Assembly (NCBI RefSeq): GCF_009857885.1
Contig: NZ_WWER01000008.1
Coordinates: forward strand, 62,001 to 126,000
Reading direction: 5' to 3'
DNA: 64,000 nt
DNA from: Pusillimonas sp. TS35
GTDB lineage: Bacteria; Pseudomonadota; Gammaproteobacteria; Burkholderiales; Burkholderiaceae_B
The notes below the pieces were generated by a model. The model was given only the letters and a program-made list of their open reading frames with translations, had not been told where the DNA came from and searched no databases. The position numbers and the translations under genes were made by a program. Below, piece after piece: positions 24,571 to 33,205 of this stretch (position 1 is the first letter of the stretch; the number at the start of each line of letters is the position of its first letter).

Positions 24571-25608
24571 ATGTCACTGTTATTCAATACCTACGGCCTG
24601 GCGCGCCAGGCCCTGTTTACGCTTGACGCCGAAAAGGCACACGAACTCACACTGGCCGCCCTCAAGCGCGCCTACGATTGCCGCCTGACGCGCGGCTTGC
24701 TCTCCTCGCACCCTCAAAAGCCAATTACGCTCATGGGGCTCGCGCTGCGCAATCCTGTCGGGCTGGCCGCGGGCCTGGACAAAAATGGCGAATACATCGA
24801 TGCCCTGGCCAACCTGGGCTTTGGCTTCGTCGAAGTCGGTACCGTCACCCCCAAGCCACAAGCCGGCAATCCGCGCCCGCGCATGTTCCGCCTGCCGCGC
24901 GAACAGGCGCTCATCAATCGCATGGGTTTCAACAATCAGGGCCTGTCCGCGTTCATCGACAACGTCCGGCGCAGCCAATGGCGCAGCCAGGGGGGCATAC
25001 TCGGCCTGAATATCGGCAAGAACGCCGCCACGCCCATCGAACAGGCGGTGGATGACTACCTGACCGGCCTGGAAGGCGTCTACCCTTACGCCGACTACGT
25101 CACCGTGAATATATCGTCGCCCAACACCAAGAACCTGCGCGCACTGCAAGGGCAGGACGAGCTCTCGGCTTTGCTGGCCGCCTTGCGCGACAAGCGCACC
25201 GCACTGCAGGCACAGCACGGGCGCCGGGTGCCGCTCGTGGTCAAGATCGCACCGGATCTGGAAACACACCAGATCGATGCCATCGCCGACGCGCTGACAA
25301 AATACGAGATGGACGGTGTCATTGCCACCAATACCACACTATCGCGCGATGCCGTGCAAGGCCTGCCCTACGCCAACGAAGCCGGCGGGCTCTCTGGCCC
25401 GCCAGTACATGAGCGCTCGCTAGTCGTCATTGCCCGCCTGCGTGCCCAGCTCGGGCCCGGCTTCCCCATCATCGGAGTAGGCGGCATCGTATCGGGCAAG
25501 CAGGCCCGTGAAAAAATCCAGGCCGGCGCCAACGCCGTCCAGCTATACACTGGCCTGATCTATCGCGGCCCGGAGCTCATCCAGGAGTGCGTGCGCGCGC
25601 TGTCGTAA
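24571..25608 (+). CDS. pyrD: Dihydroorotate dehydrogenase (quinone), class 2
   Basis: PyrD oxidises dihydroorotate to orotate with quinone as acceptor at the inner membrane, the fourth step of pyrimidine synthesis. The 345-residue protein starts with the class 2 N-terminal helices ([20 protein letters not shown]) used for membrane contact. It contains [40 protein letters not shown], the catalytic serine in [12 protein letters not shown] and FMN-site [11 protein letters not shown] near residue 302. The start at 24571 agrees with family length; a frame extending upstream to 24481 is not needed. It follows bpt by 26 bases. Confidence 0.96.
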   Translation: MSLLFNTYGLARQALFTLDAEKAHELTLAALKRAYDCRLTRGLLSSHPQKPITLMGLALRNPVGLAAGLDKNGEYIDALANLGFGFVEVGTVTPKPQAGNPRPRMFRLPREQALINRMGFNNQGLSAFIDNVRRSQWRSQGGILGLNIGKNAATPIEQAVDDYLTGLEGVYPYADYVTVNISSPNTKNLRALQGQDELSALLAALRDKRTALQAQHGRRVPLVVKIAPDLETHQIDAIADALTKYEMDGVIATNTTLSRDAVQGLPYANEAGGLSGPPVHERSLVVIARLRAQLGPGFPIIGVGGIVSGKQAREKIQAGANAVQLYTGLIYRGPELIQECVRALS

Positions 25609-25711
25609 ACGGCAAATTGAAGCCTGGGCCGTACCATGCAGGCCTGCACACCGCATGGCGCGCATAGCGCCACCTGCGCCCGGTGTCGATATCGCCCGGC
25701 CTGAACGCCAG

Positions 25712-25781
25712 CCCGCCCACTTAATCTACCCCCTGAAGCTGGCGCCATGCCTAGCTTCAGGGGGTAGATTAAGTGGGCGGG
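25712..25781. repeat. Perfect 29-bp inverted repeat with 12-bp loop
   Basis: The arm at 25712-25740 is the exact reverse complement of 25753-25781 (inner end AGCTTCAGGGGGTAGATT); the loop is GGCGCCATGCCT. No run of T follows on either strand, so it is not a canonical terminator. It sits between the convergent pyrD and phasin genes and could be a transcription barrier, the trace of a mobile element or a miniature inverted-repeat element. Confidence 0.9.
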
Positions 25782-25798
25782 TGTGGTAAAGCTTAAAC

Positions 25799-25832
25799 CG
25801 CTGGCTGCCGCCGTGTTGTGCGGCAGCCAGCG
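25799..25832 (-). terminator. Hairpin after the phasin gene
   Basis: CGCTGGCTGCCGC (25799-25811) pairs with GCGGCAGCCAGCG (25820-25832) around an 8-base loop. On the minus strand it is followed by GTTTAAGCTTT, a weak U-rich tail. Placed 15 bases past the phasin stop, it is a plausible terminator. Confidence 0.6.
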
Positions 25833-25847
25833 CGCCAGGCGCTTGCC

Positions 25848-26420
25848 TTAGGCGGTGGTGCGGCGCGCAGCGCGCGGCGCTGCCTTGGACGCGGCGGCGG
25901 CGGCGTCAGAGGCAACCTTGGCGGCGGCGGCAATATTGGACTCAGCCGCGTCGGCAGCCTGACGGGCGGCCTTGACAGCGGTGTCGTAGGCGTTCTGGGC
26001 GGTGGCCACAGACGTCTTTACCAGGGCAATAGCGCCTTCGGAGCCGGTAGGCGCGTTCTTGGCGTACTCGTCCAATACTTCGCTGACCTGCTGTTGATTG
26101 CGGGCGATCTGATCTTCGGCCAGTTTGGCCAGATCGACTTGGACGCCATTCAGGATGTCGTAGACATGCTTGCTGTAGGCCAGGGCCTTTTCAGCGGTAG
26201 GCTGAGCGAGGGCCGAGGTAAAGGCAAGCGCTTCCTGGGGGTCTTTGAGTTCGATGGCCTGTTGGGTCTTTTCGGTGGCTTCGTCCAGCGAAGCCTTGAT
26301 GACTTTAAGGTTCAGGTCGATCAGCTTTTCGAAGCCGGTGAACATGGCGCCTTGGGCAGCCAGCAGATTGTTCAACGAAATCTTGTGGCCATTCAGGATC
26401 TGTTCGGGGATTGCGCTCAT
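25848..26420 (-). CDS. phaP: Phasin (polyhydroxyalkanoate granule protein)
   Basis: The 190-residue protein is a helical phasin of the betaproteobacterial phasin_2 type: MSAIPEQILNGHKISLNNLL, FTGFEKLIDLNLKVIKASLD and an extended amphipathic region, ending in an Ala/Lys-rich tail (AAAKVASDAAAAASKAAPRA). Phasins coat polyhydroxybutyrate granules. It is a single-gene unit with a near-consensus promoter and a TGC-rich site at the start point, as for phasin genes repressed by PhaR. No pha synthesis genes are in the window. Confidence 0.93.
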   Translation of the reverse strand: MSAIPEQILNGHKISLNNLLAAQGAMFTGFEKLIDLNLKVIKASLDEATEKTQQAIELKDPQEALAFTSALAQPTAEKALAYSKHVYDILNGVQVDLAKLAEDQIARNQQQVSEVLDEYAKNAPTGSEGAIALVKTSVATAQNAYDTAVKAARQAADAAESNIAAAAKVASDAAAAASKAAPRAARRTTA

Positions 26421-26570
26421 GATGATTTCCTTGCAAGAGTGCGCCGCCGGGGGGGCGGACAGATAAGGGTTGAAACGAGGTTCTAACCAATAATTAAAAA
26501 GGAAGCGTAGGCTCGGCGCGCGAGCTGGGCCTGGACATCAGACCCTCACCGAACGATTGAGGCCTACATA

Positions 26571-26618
26571 TGCTGCATTGCACAATTGATATTCTACAGT
26601 GCTGCGGCCTGATGTCAA
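26571..26618 (-). promoter_or_regulatory. phaP promoter with possible PhaR-type operator
   Basis: On the minus strand TTGACA (26618-26613) and TAGAAT (26596-26591) are 16 bases apart. At the predicted start lies TTGTGCAATGCAGCA (26585-26571), similar to the TGC-rich, CTGC-N3-GCAG-like sites bound by PhaR repressors. The leader to the ATG is about 160 bases. Confidence 0.5.
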
Positions 26619-26906
26619 GCATTTTGTTGCGTCGCAGCATCCTGCTCTGTTTATTGTTTTTCTGACCAGCGTAGCGCGACGATCAGACATTTTTATGACA
26701 CCAGACATTAACCCCAGGCTGATCCCCGGAACTGATGGCCATCACGGCCGGCCAAGCCAGCATTCATGCGGTTCGTGCCGCCGCATACAGACAATCCCGT
26801 ATAGACGCCGACGGGTCTTTTCCCCTAGCATCCGCTCCGGCTGTCGCCGCTCCCTCAACAGGATGGAAGCATGCAACGGCCCTTGAACCACAGTAATGGA
26901 GACACC

Positions 26907-27887
26907 ATGAAACCCTTCACCCTGACGTTCGGTTCCGCCCTGTTTTTTACTGCAATGATAGGCGCGGCTCCGGCACAGGCGGCCGACTACCCGGAACGGC
27001 CCATCAATATGGTTGTACCGTTCTCGGCAGGCGGGCCTACCGACAACGTCGCACGCTCCCTGGGCGAGGCCATGCGCCCCACGCTGGGCGAAACTGTCGT
27101 AGTCGAAAACAAGGCCGGCGCGGGCGGTACGATCGGCACCAGCCAGGTGGCACGCGCCAAGCCGGACGGCTACAGCATTCTGCTGATGCACATCGGCTTT
27201 TCCACCGCCCCTTCGCTGTACAAAAACCCCGGCTACGATCCCAACACCAGTTTCGAGCCCATTGGCCTGGTGGTCGACGTGCCGATGACGATCATTGCTC
27301 GGGCCGACTTCCCCGCCAACAACATCAAAGAGCTGATCGAATACGTCAAAGCCAATAAAGACAAGGTCACGTTGGCCAACGCCGGCATTGGCGCCGCCAG
27401 CCATCTGTGCGGCACCATGTTCTCCAAGGCCATCGGCGTCGATCTTCTGACCATCCCCTACAAGGGCACCGGCCCGGCCATGAACGACCTGCTGGGCAAA
27501 CAGGTAGACCTTCTCTGCGATCAAACCACCAATACAACCCAGCATATCAAGGCGGGCACGGTCAAGGCCTACGCGGTTACCAGCAAGCAGCGCGTGCCTA
27601 CTCTACCCGACTTGCCCACCATGCAGGAATCGGGCTACGACGGCTTTGAAGTCGGCATCTGGCACGGCATGTGGGCCCCCAAGGGCACCCCCAAGCCGGC
27701 GCTTGATAAGCTCGGTGCCGCGCTGCAGGCAGGCCTGAAAGACAAGGCCTTCAACGATCGCATGGCGGCGCTGGGCGCACGCGTGCTGGCCGACGAAGCG
27801 ACACCCCAGGCACTTGAGGCGAAAGTCAAGCAGCAAGTGCCGCAGTGGGCCGAGCTGTTCAAGCAGGCGGGCATCCAGCCCCAGTAA
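26907..27887 (+). CDS. Bug (TctC)-family periplasmic solute-binding receptor
   Basis: The 326-residue product has a signal peptide (MKPFTLTFGSALFFTAMIGA, cleavage after APAQA) and core motifs ERPINMVVPFSAGGPTDNVA, VVVENKAGAGGTIGTSQVAR and KPDGYSILLM. The ATG at 26907 has GGAG seven bases upstream; an in-frame ATG at 26871 lacks one. It is monocistronic with a strong terminator and faces the IclR gene at 28117, which may regulate it. Ligand unknown; no TctAB partner is adjacent. Confidence 0.93.
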   Translation: MKPFTLTFGSALFFTAMIGAAPAQAADYPERPINMVVPFSAGGPTDNVARSLGEAMRPTLGETVVVENKAGAGGTIGTSQVARAKPDGYSILLMHIGFSTAPSLYKNPGYDPNTSFEPIGLVVDVPMTIIARADFPANNIKELIEYVKANKDKVTLANAGIGAASHLCGTMFSKAIGVDLLTIPYKGTGPAMNDLLGKQVDLLCDQTTNTTQHIKAGTVKAYAVTSKQRVPTLPDLPTMQESGYDGFEVGIWHGMWAPKGTPKPALDKLGAALQAGLKDKAFNDRMAALGARVLADEATPQALEAKVKQQVPQWAELFKQAGIQPQ

Positions 27888-27960
27888 GGCTGATGGCTCT
27901 TCTTGCGCCGAGCGTCTCCGGCGCAGGCATACACAGGCACAGGCGGCGGCCCACGCAATA

Positions 27961-28006
27961 ACGCCCCGAAAGCCGGTTTGTTATCCGGCTTTCGGGGCGT
28001 TTTTTG
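27961..28006 (+). terminator. Rho-independent terminator after the Bug gene
   Basis: ACGCCCCGAAAGCCGG (27961-27976) pairs perfectly with CCGGCTTTCGGGGCGT (27985-28000) around an 8-base loop and is followed by a run of T. It ends the Bug receptor transcript. Confidence 0.93.
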
Positions 28007-28116
28007 GTGCCGGCACTAGGCGGGAGACCTACCGCAAGGCAGGCCCACGACCATGGGCACCAAAGGCGATATGAACGGCAAGGCAAGCCAGAGGCCGTCA
28101 AAACGGCGGCCGCCGG

Positions 28117-28938
28117 TCAATGCGTGGCTTCGTAGCCTAACTCTTCGGAAATATGCGCCGCCGTCTGCATCAGGATGGGGATCCATTCGTCGCGCATACG
28201 CTCGGCCGGCGCCGACAGCGACAGGCCCGCCTGCAGCTTGCCAGTGTCGTCGTAGATGCCTGCGGCAATACAGCGCACACCCAGTTCGAGCTCTTCGTTG
28301 TCGCGCGAGTATCCCAGGCGACGTACCAGTGCCAATTCGCGGTCGAGCTGGGAGGTTTCGGTGATGCTGTTTCGAGTAGTGCCTGCAAGGCCGGTGCGCA
28401 TGGCGTACGCGCGCACCTGCCGCGCATCCCAGACCGACAGAAACAGCTTGCCGGTTGACGTGAGATGCAGCGGTGCCCGCCCACCAATGGCCCGCACCAC
28501 CTGCATGCCTGATCGCTCGCTCCAGGCCCGCTCGATGTAGACAATCTCGTCGCCTTGCTGGAGCGACAGATTGACGGTTTGGCCGGTAAGCTTATGCAGT
28601 TCGCGCATGTGGTTGACAGCTACTTCGCGGACATTGAGCCTGCCCTTGACCAAGGACCCCAGCTCGAGCAGCCGCATACCCAATTGATACAGGCCGCTGT
28701 CAACGCGTTCGACATAGCGGCCGACAACCAGATCGTTGAGAATGCGGTGTGTCGTGGACGTATGCAGGCCTGTTGCCGCAGCCAAGTCTTTTAGCGGTAC
28801 GGGATCAGGCCGAGTGGCCAGGACGTCGAGCAAAAGCATGGCACGCTCGAGCACCTGTATGGTGATATGCGTGTCGTTGAGAGCGGCCTGCCCATTGGGG
28901 GCCGCCGGGAGCACGGAAGTTCGTGGCATAGTCGTCAT
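28117..28938 (-). CDS. IclR-family transcriptional regulator
   Basis: The 273-residue protein has an N-terminal winged helix (VPLKDLAAATGLHTSTTHRI near residues 46-65) and the IclR effector domain (LQQGDEIVYIERAWSERSG, GVRCIAAGIYDDTGKLQAGL, with LSAPAERM near the end). IclR proteins bind small carboxylates and act as repressors or activators of catabolic genes. It is convergent with the Bug receptor gene, so control of that gene is possible but not shown. The start chosen is the first ATG; a second, MPRTSV, lies three codons later. Confidence 0.93.
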   Translation of the reverse strand: MTTMPRTSVLPAAPNGQAALNDTHITIQVLERAMLLLDVLATRPDPVPLKDLAAATGLHTSTTHRILNDLVVGRYVERVDSGLYQLGMRLLELGSLVKGRLNVREVAVNHMRELHKLTGQTVNLSLQQGDEIVYIERAWSERSGMQVVRAIGGRAPLHLTSTGKLFLSVWDARQVRAYAMRTGLAGTTRNSITETSQLDRELALVRRLGYSRDNEELELGVRCIAAGIYDDTGKLQAGLSLSAPAERMRDEWIPILMQTAAHISEELGYEATH

Positions 28939-29154
28939 TGATGCAATGCAACAATTCCATATTATGGGAAATCGCGGCCGTTTGGCAAGTGTTTTTTGTT
29001 TTTGTCACGACTCTACCCTTCTGGCTGCTGTGCCGGAACGCGCGCCTGAGGATACCCGAGAACGATGCCTCGGGCGTGTCTCCTCAGCGCCGCGTCGAGC
29101 TTGCCACCCTTGGGCGTCGCTGCGTGAACCCCGCAGTGTCACGCTGCGAAGGCA

Positions 29155-29955
29155 TCATGATTGCGGCGGGGTGAGCACCCCGCCCAGGCGCAACACTTCG
29201 TCGCGCAGGAACGCCAGTGCCTGAGCCGCTGCTTCGGGCTCGCCCTTTACGCCGAGGTCGATGTGCGGACGCCCACTGCCACCCACGCTGGGCAAGCTGA
29301 AGGCCTTGACACCGGGCCAGCGGGCCTCGAGCGCCTCGAGTGTCGGGATGATCCGGGACTCTGGCAGTTCGAAGGCCAGGAAGGAATGCTCGACCCGTGT
29401 GACTTGATGCTGCAGGTGGCGATAGCGGTTGTCCAGCGTCCATTCCATCATCGGCCAAGCCATGACGGGAAAGCCCGGCATAAAGGTGTGATCGTTGATA
29501 AAAAAACCCGGGATCTTGTTATAGGGATTGGGCACGATCTCAGCCCCTTGCGGAAACACCCCCATTTGCAGGCGCTGCTGGTTCTCGGGCAGCGACATAT
29601 CGGCGCTACCCTGGCCGCGGCGCGCGTTGTCCGCGCAGCGCTCGGCGATCAGGCGCTCGGCCTCGGGATGTAGCGCCAGCGGCACGCCCAGCGCCTGGGC
29701 GGCAGCCTGACGGGTTTGATCATCAGGCGTGGCCCCAATGCCCCCACAACAAAAGACGATATCGGGCGTAGCGAAGCTGCGGACAAGCTCGGCGGCAATG
29801 GTGGCGCGATCGTCCGATACGAACTGCGCACCACCCAGTTGCATGCCGCGCTGCGACAACAGCTCGATGAGCTTGGAAAAATGCTTGTCCTGGCGGCGGC
29901 CGGACAGGATCTCGTCGCCAACGACAATCAGGCGAATAGTGCGGGTTTCGGGCAT
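29155..29955 (-). CDS. CinA-like molybdopterin-binding-domain protein
   Basis: The 266-residue protein consists of the MoCF-like N-terminal half of CinA: IRLIVVGDEILSGRRQDKHF at the start, GGAQFVSDDRATIAAELVRS, and VFCCGGIGATPDDQTRQAAA near residue 66. It lacks the C-terminal PncC nicotinamide-nucleotide amidase domain of full CinA (about 410 residues). Such short forms are common in proteobacteria, and their function is uncertain (ADP-ribose or nicotinamide nucleotide processing is proposed for the family). The EI24 gene lies one base upstream, so both are on one transcript. Confidence 0.85.
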   Translation of the reverse strand: MPETRTIRLIVVGDEILSGRRQDKHFSKLIELLSQRGMQLGGAQFVSDDRATIAAELVRSFATPDIVFCCGGIGATPDDQTRQAAAQALGVPLALHPEAERLIAERCADNARRGQGSADMSLPENQQRLQMGVFPQGAEIVPNPYNKIPGFFINDHTFMPGFPVMAWPMMEWTLDNRYRHLQHQVTRVEHSFLAFELPESRIIPTLEALEARWPGVKAFSLPSVGGSGRPHIDLGVKGEPEAAAQALAFLRDEVLRLGGVLTPPQS

Positions 29956-29956
29956 G

Positions 29957-30775
29957 TCAGGTCACCCTCACGGCTTGAACATCGATGATGTCTTGTGCGC
30001 GCAACTGGCGCAGCGCTTCCAGGCTGAAATGCGCAAACACGAGCGCGGAAAACACCGGCAGCACCAGCCAGGCCGGCGGAAACAAATTGATGACGGCCAG
30101 GATACCGCCGATGAGCCAGAGCTCACGCCGGTGCTGGCGCAAGAGAATGCGCCGCTCTTGAGTGCTGGCGTGTTCGACGATAGCATCGACACTGAGCATG
30201 CGCTTGAACGCGAAGGCCCACCACAAAATGGGTAGCAGCACTGGCAGCGGCGGTATCAGCCACAAAGGCATGGTAAGCAGCCAGCCCAGGGCAAACAGCC
30301 CACCCACCCAGACCGCATTCCAGCCGCTCACGGCCATGGAATAGCGGCCCTGGCGCTTCAGGCCGGGGTAATCGCGACGGTCTAGATGGCCCAGCACAAT
30401 AGGCATGACAAAGACGGCGGCGATCACCAGCCCGAGGATGCCGGAAATGGGCAATAGAATGCCAACAGCCAGCATAGGGATGAGATACAGCTTGATGGAA
30501 AATAGGCCCACCGCCAGCAGCCACTGGTCAAATTCGTTGACCATGTCCCACTGGCTGGCCTGGACGTTGAGCCACTCGGTCAGCGGCGTCCAGAATGCCC
30601 ACAGCAACACAACGGCGCCCAGAAAGGCGATGAAGAAAGGAAGCAGAATAGCGCCCAGCATTTTGGGCTGGATCTGCGAGACGGCGGCCCGCTTGAAGGC
30701 CTGGAAGACAGCTGGCGCACCGGTAAGATTGCGCCGAGTGGATCGGACAGCGGCAGATTGACTCATTTCACTCAT
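29957..30775 (-). CDS. EI24/CysZ-like integral membrane protein
   Basis: The 272-residue product has about five to six hydrophobic helices (LGAILLPFFIAFLGAVVLLW, LYLIPMLAVGILLPISGILG, VGGLFALGWLLTMPLWLIPP) and the pattern LDRRDYPGLKRQGRY in a loop, typical of the EI24 domain that includes CysZ. CysZ transports sulfate, but most EI24 proteins in betaproteobacteria are uncharacterised. Starts at 30775 or 30766 are both possible; no strong ribosome site marks either. It shares one transcript with the CinA-like gene and is divergent from the thioredoxin-like gene. Confidence 0.8.
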   Translation of the reverse strand: MSEMSQSAAVRSTRRNLTGAPAVFQAFKRAAVSQIQPKMLGAILLPFFIAFLGAVVLLWAFWTPLTEWLNVQASQWDMVNEFDQWLLAVGLFSIKLYLIPMLAVGILLPISGILGLVIAAVFVMPIVLGHLDRRDYPGLKRQGRYSMAVSGWNAVWVGGLFALGWLLTMPLWLIPPLPVLLPILWWAFAFKRMLSVDAIVEHASTQERRILLRQHRRELWLIGGILAVINLFPPAWLVLPVFSALVFAHFSLEALRQLRAQDIIDVQAVRVT

Positions 30776-30863
30776 GGATTCGCCCGGAATGGCAATAGGA
30801 CCTATCATAGTCGCATTCCGTTCCGGCAACGACACCCCGACCGACCTACCCCGGATACCCCGC

Positions 30864-31256
30864 ATGACCGTTTTCAACCCGCAGCACGACTCGCCGGCGC
30901 TGGCCGCCCGCCTGACCGACAACCCCGAAGGCCTGGTGGTTGCCTGTTATTGCGCCGCTTGGTGCGGCACGTGCAACCAGTACCGCCCGGCCTTCGACGC
31001 GCTGGCACAGCGCTGGCCGCAGCATACGTTCGTGTGGATCGATGTCGAAGAGCTGCCCGAACTGCTGGGCGATGAAGAAATCGAAAACTTTCCCACGCTG
31101 CTTATCCAGAACCAAGCCGGCAATGCGTTCTTCGGCACCCTATTGCCGCATATCAGCCACCTGGAGCAGTTGATCGAACGCTACGACCAAGACACGCCCC
31201 CCGTGGCGCAGGGGCCTGCTCAACTAGCAAGCATGTTGCCTGATGCGGCAAACTGA
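30864..31256 (+). CDS. Thioredoxin-like protein
   Basis: The 130-residue protein has a thioredoxin fold with active site AAWCGTCNQYRPAF near residue 37 (CGTC, where thioredoxin has CGPC), IDVEELPELLGDEEIENFPT with the cis-proline, and LLIQNQAGNAFFGTL. There is no signal peptide, so it is cytoplasmic. The Thr in place of Pro alters the expected redox potential. It is a single gene divergent from the EI24 gene; its partner is unknown. Confidence 0.88.
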   Translation: MTVFNPQHDSPALAARLTDNPEGLVVACYCAAWCGTCNQYRPAFDALAQRWPQHTFVWIDVEELPELLGDEEIENFPTLLIQNQAGNAFFGTLLPHISHLEQLIERYDQDTPPVAQGPAQLASMLPDAAN

Positions 31257-31382
31257 TTAACATCTTGTCAGTCGGCTCACCAAGGCTCGCGCATCGAACC
31301 GGCGCGGCCAAGCCTGGCCACGCCGCAAAGCGTTTGGGGCAATGCCAGCCAATAAGGGCTACGATGCGGCGCGCTGCAATCG

Positions 31383-32759
31383 CTAGCGGCCACCACCCAG
31401 CAATACACCGACAGACCGCTTGGCCGGGGACGCCGGCGCAGGCTGTTTACGCTCGGCCGACGTGGCCGCAGGCGACGGCACATAGGGCTTGAGAAAAAAA
31501 TCATCGACCGGCGCGGCAGACGCGGAATAGCCGTAGCCGCCGTGGCCGCGGCGCTCACCACGCCCACCCGTGACCGGGCGGCGGCCTGGTGCCGGGAGAT
31601 CCAGCGTACCGCGCGGGATACTGGCCTTGATAAGTTTTTCGATGTCCAACAGGTAACGCTCTTCGTCAGGCGTGAAGAATGCGATGGCCTCACCCTTGTT
31701 GCCGGCGCGGCCGGTGCGGCCGATGCGGTGAACATAGTCTTCGGCGTTATACGGCAGATCGTAGTTGATGACGCAAGGCACACCCGCCACGTCGAGCCCA
31801 CGGGCTGCCACATCGGTCGCCACCAGTACTTCGAGTTCGCCGGCCTTGAACGCTTCAAGTGCCTTCATACGGTCGAGCTGGGTCTTGTCGCCGTGAATGG
31901 ACTCGGCACGCACACCGTCGCGGACAAGTTCGCGCGCAAGGCGGCTGGTGCCGATTTTGGTATTCGAGAACACAATCACCTGATTGAACCCGCGCGATTT
32001 GACCAGATGCACCACTGCGGCACGCTTTTGCGAGCCTTGCAGCGGATAGGCGATTTGCGTGACCGTGTCGGCCGTGGCGTTGCGCGCAGCCACCTCGATT
32101 TCGACCGGGTTGCTTAGATACGTACGGCCCAGCTTGCGGATTTCGTTGCTGAACGTGGCCGAGAACAGCAAGCCCTGACGCTTGGCCGGCAGCAATCGCA
32201 CGATGCGGTCCAGATCGGGCAAAAAGCCCATGTCCAGCATTCGGTCGGCTTCGTCGAGTACCAGAATACCCACCTGGCCCAGGTTGACGTTTTTCTGCTC
32301 GACGTGATCAAGCAGACGACCCGGCGTAGCGATGAGCACTTCGCAGCCACGGCGCAGTGCTTCGCGCTGCGGGCCGATGTCTACCCCGCCGAACACCACA
32401 GCCGAGCGCAGCGGCACATGCTTGCTGTAGATGGCTACGTTTGCGGCGACTTGGTCGGCGAGCTCGCGCGTGGGGGTGAGGATGAGTGCCCGCACTGGAT
32501 GGCGGGCCGGCGACGCGCTGGTATTGGCAAACTGCATCAGACGATGCAGGATGGGCAGCGTGAATGCCGCTGTCTTGCCCGTGCCCGTCTGGGCCGCGCC
32601 CATGACGTCCCGCCCATCTAGCACCTTGGGGATAGCCTGGGCTTGAATAGGCGTGGGAGAAACATACCCTGTTTCGGTAACAGCTTGCAGGATGCCAGGG
32701 TGCAGGCCGATATCGACAAAGGTTGCGGCGGCGGTATCAGAAGAGGTCTGTTCTTTCAT
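31383..32759 (-). CDS. rhlE: DEAD-box ATP-dependent RNA helicase
   Basis: The 458-residue protein has all helicase motifs: Q motif (YVSPTPIQAQAIP), I (AQTGTGKTAAF), Ia (LTPTRELADQ), II (DEADRMLDMG), III (LFSATFS), V (VATDVAARGLD) and VI (HRIGRTGRAG). The tail after about residue 390 is Arg/Gly-rich and then basic, as in RhlE. RhlE-type helicases remodel rRNA precursors and help RNA turnover. The symbol is given from overall similarity in length and core motifs; another DEAD-box subfamily remains possible. Confidence 0.9.
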   Translation of the reverse strand: MKEQTSSDTAAATFVDIGLHPGILQAVTETGYVSPTPIQAQAIPKVLDGRDVMGAAQTGTGKTAAFTLPILHRLMQFANTSASPARHPVRALILTPTRELADQVAANVAIYSKHVPLRSAVVFGGVDIGPQREALRRGCEVLIATPGRLLDHVEQKNVNLGQVGILVLDEADRMLDMGFLPDLDRIVRLLPAKRQGLLFSATFSNEIRKLGRTYLSNPVEIEVAARNATADTVTQIAYPLQGSQKRAAVVHLVKSRGFNQVIVFSNTKIGTSRLARELVRDGVRAESIHGDKTQLDRMKALEAFKAGELEVLVATDVAARGLDVAGVPCVINYDLPYNAEDYVHRIGRTGRAGNKGEAIAFFTPDEERYLLDIEKLIKASIPRGTLDLPAPGRRPVTGGRGERRGHGGYGYSASAAPVDDFFLKPYVPSPAATSAERKQPAPASPAKRSVGVLLGGGR

Positions 32760-32875
32760 AAGCTTTCCATTTTACCCGTCGCACACAATTCCAGCCACAA
32801 GTATCAGCATTTTGCAAGCTGGTATTGCCCCGTATTGGGGCAAGATGTCGTGAAAAGCAGACGCTGACCGCGCGT

Positions 32876-33205
32876 TCAGATAGGGATCAGGGCCCGCAGC
32901 ACCCAGAAAGCCACCATACCGGCCACGATGACGTGCACTGCATTGCCGGTACGCAGGAAGACGAGCACAGCAACCGCAGCCGCAAGCACCTTGACATCGA
33001 ACACCGGCCCCGCGCCCGCCTGCCACGGCAGCACCTCGGGCACCACGATCCCTACGAGCGCGGCGGTCGGCGCATACCGCAGGGCCTTGCGCACGCCGTC
33101 GGACAATTGAAAGTGGTCGCCCCACAAGAAATAACCCGCGCGGGTCAGGAAGCTGCACAGAACCAGGGCGGCAATGGCACCTGCAATGTATAGGGCGTCA
33201 CTCAT
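32876..33205 (-). CDS. azlD: AzlD-family branched-chain amino acid exporter subunit
   Basis: The 109-residue product has three to four membrane helices and the AzlD pattern CSFLTRAGYFLWGDHFQLSD, VRKALRYAPTAALVGIVVPE. AzlD and AzlC form a small two-component efflux system for branched-chain amino acids (BrnFE in Corynebacterium). Its ATG overlaps the azlC stop by four bases. A longer minus-strand frame covering this region in part of its length reads azlC out of phase and is not used. Confidence 0.88.
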   Translation of the reverse strand: MSDALYIAGAIAALVLCSFLTRAGYFLWGDHFQLSDGVRKALRYAPTAALVGIVVPEVLPWQAGAGPVFDVKVLAAAVAVLVFLRTGNAVHVIVAGMVAFWVLRALIPI

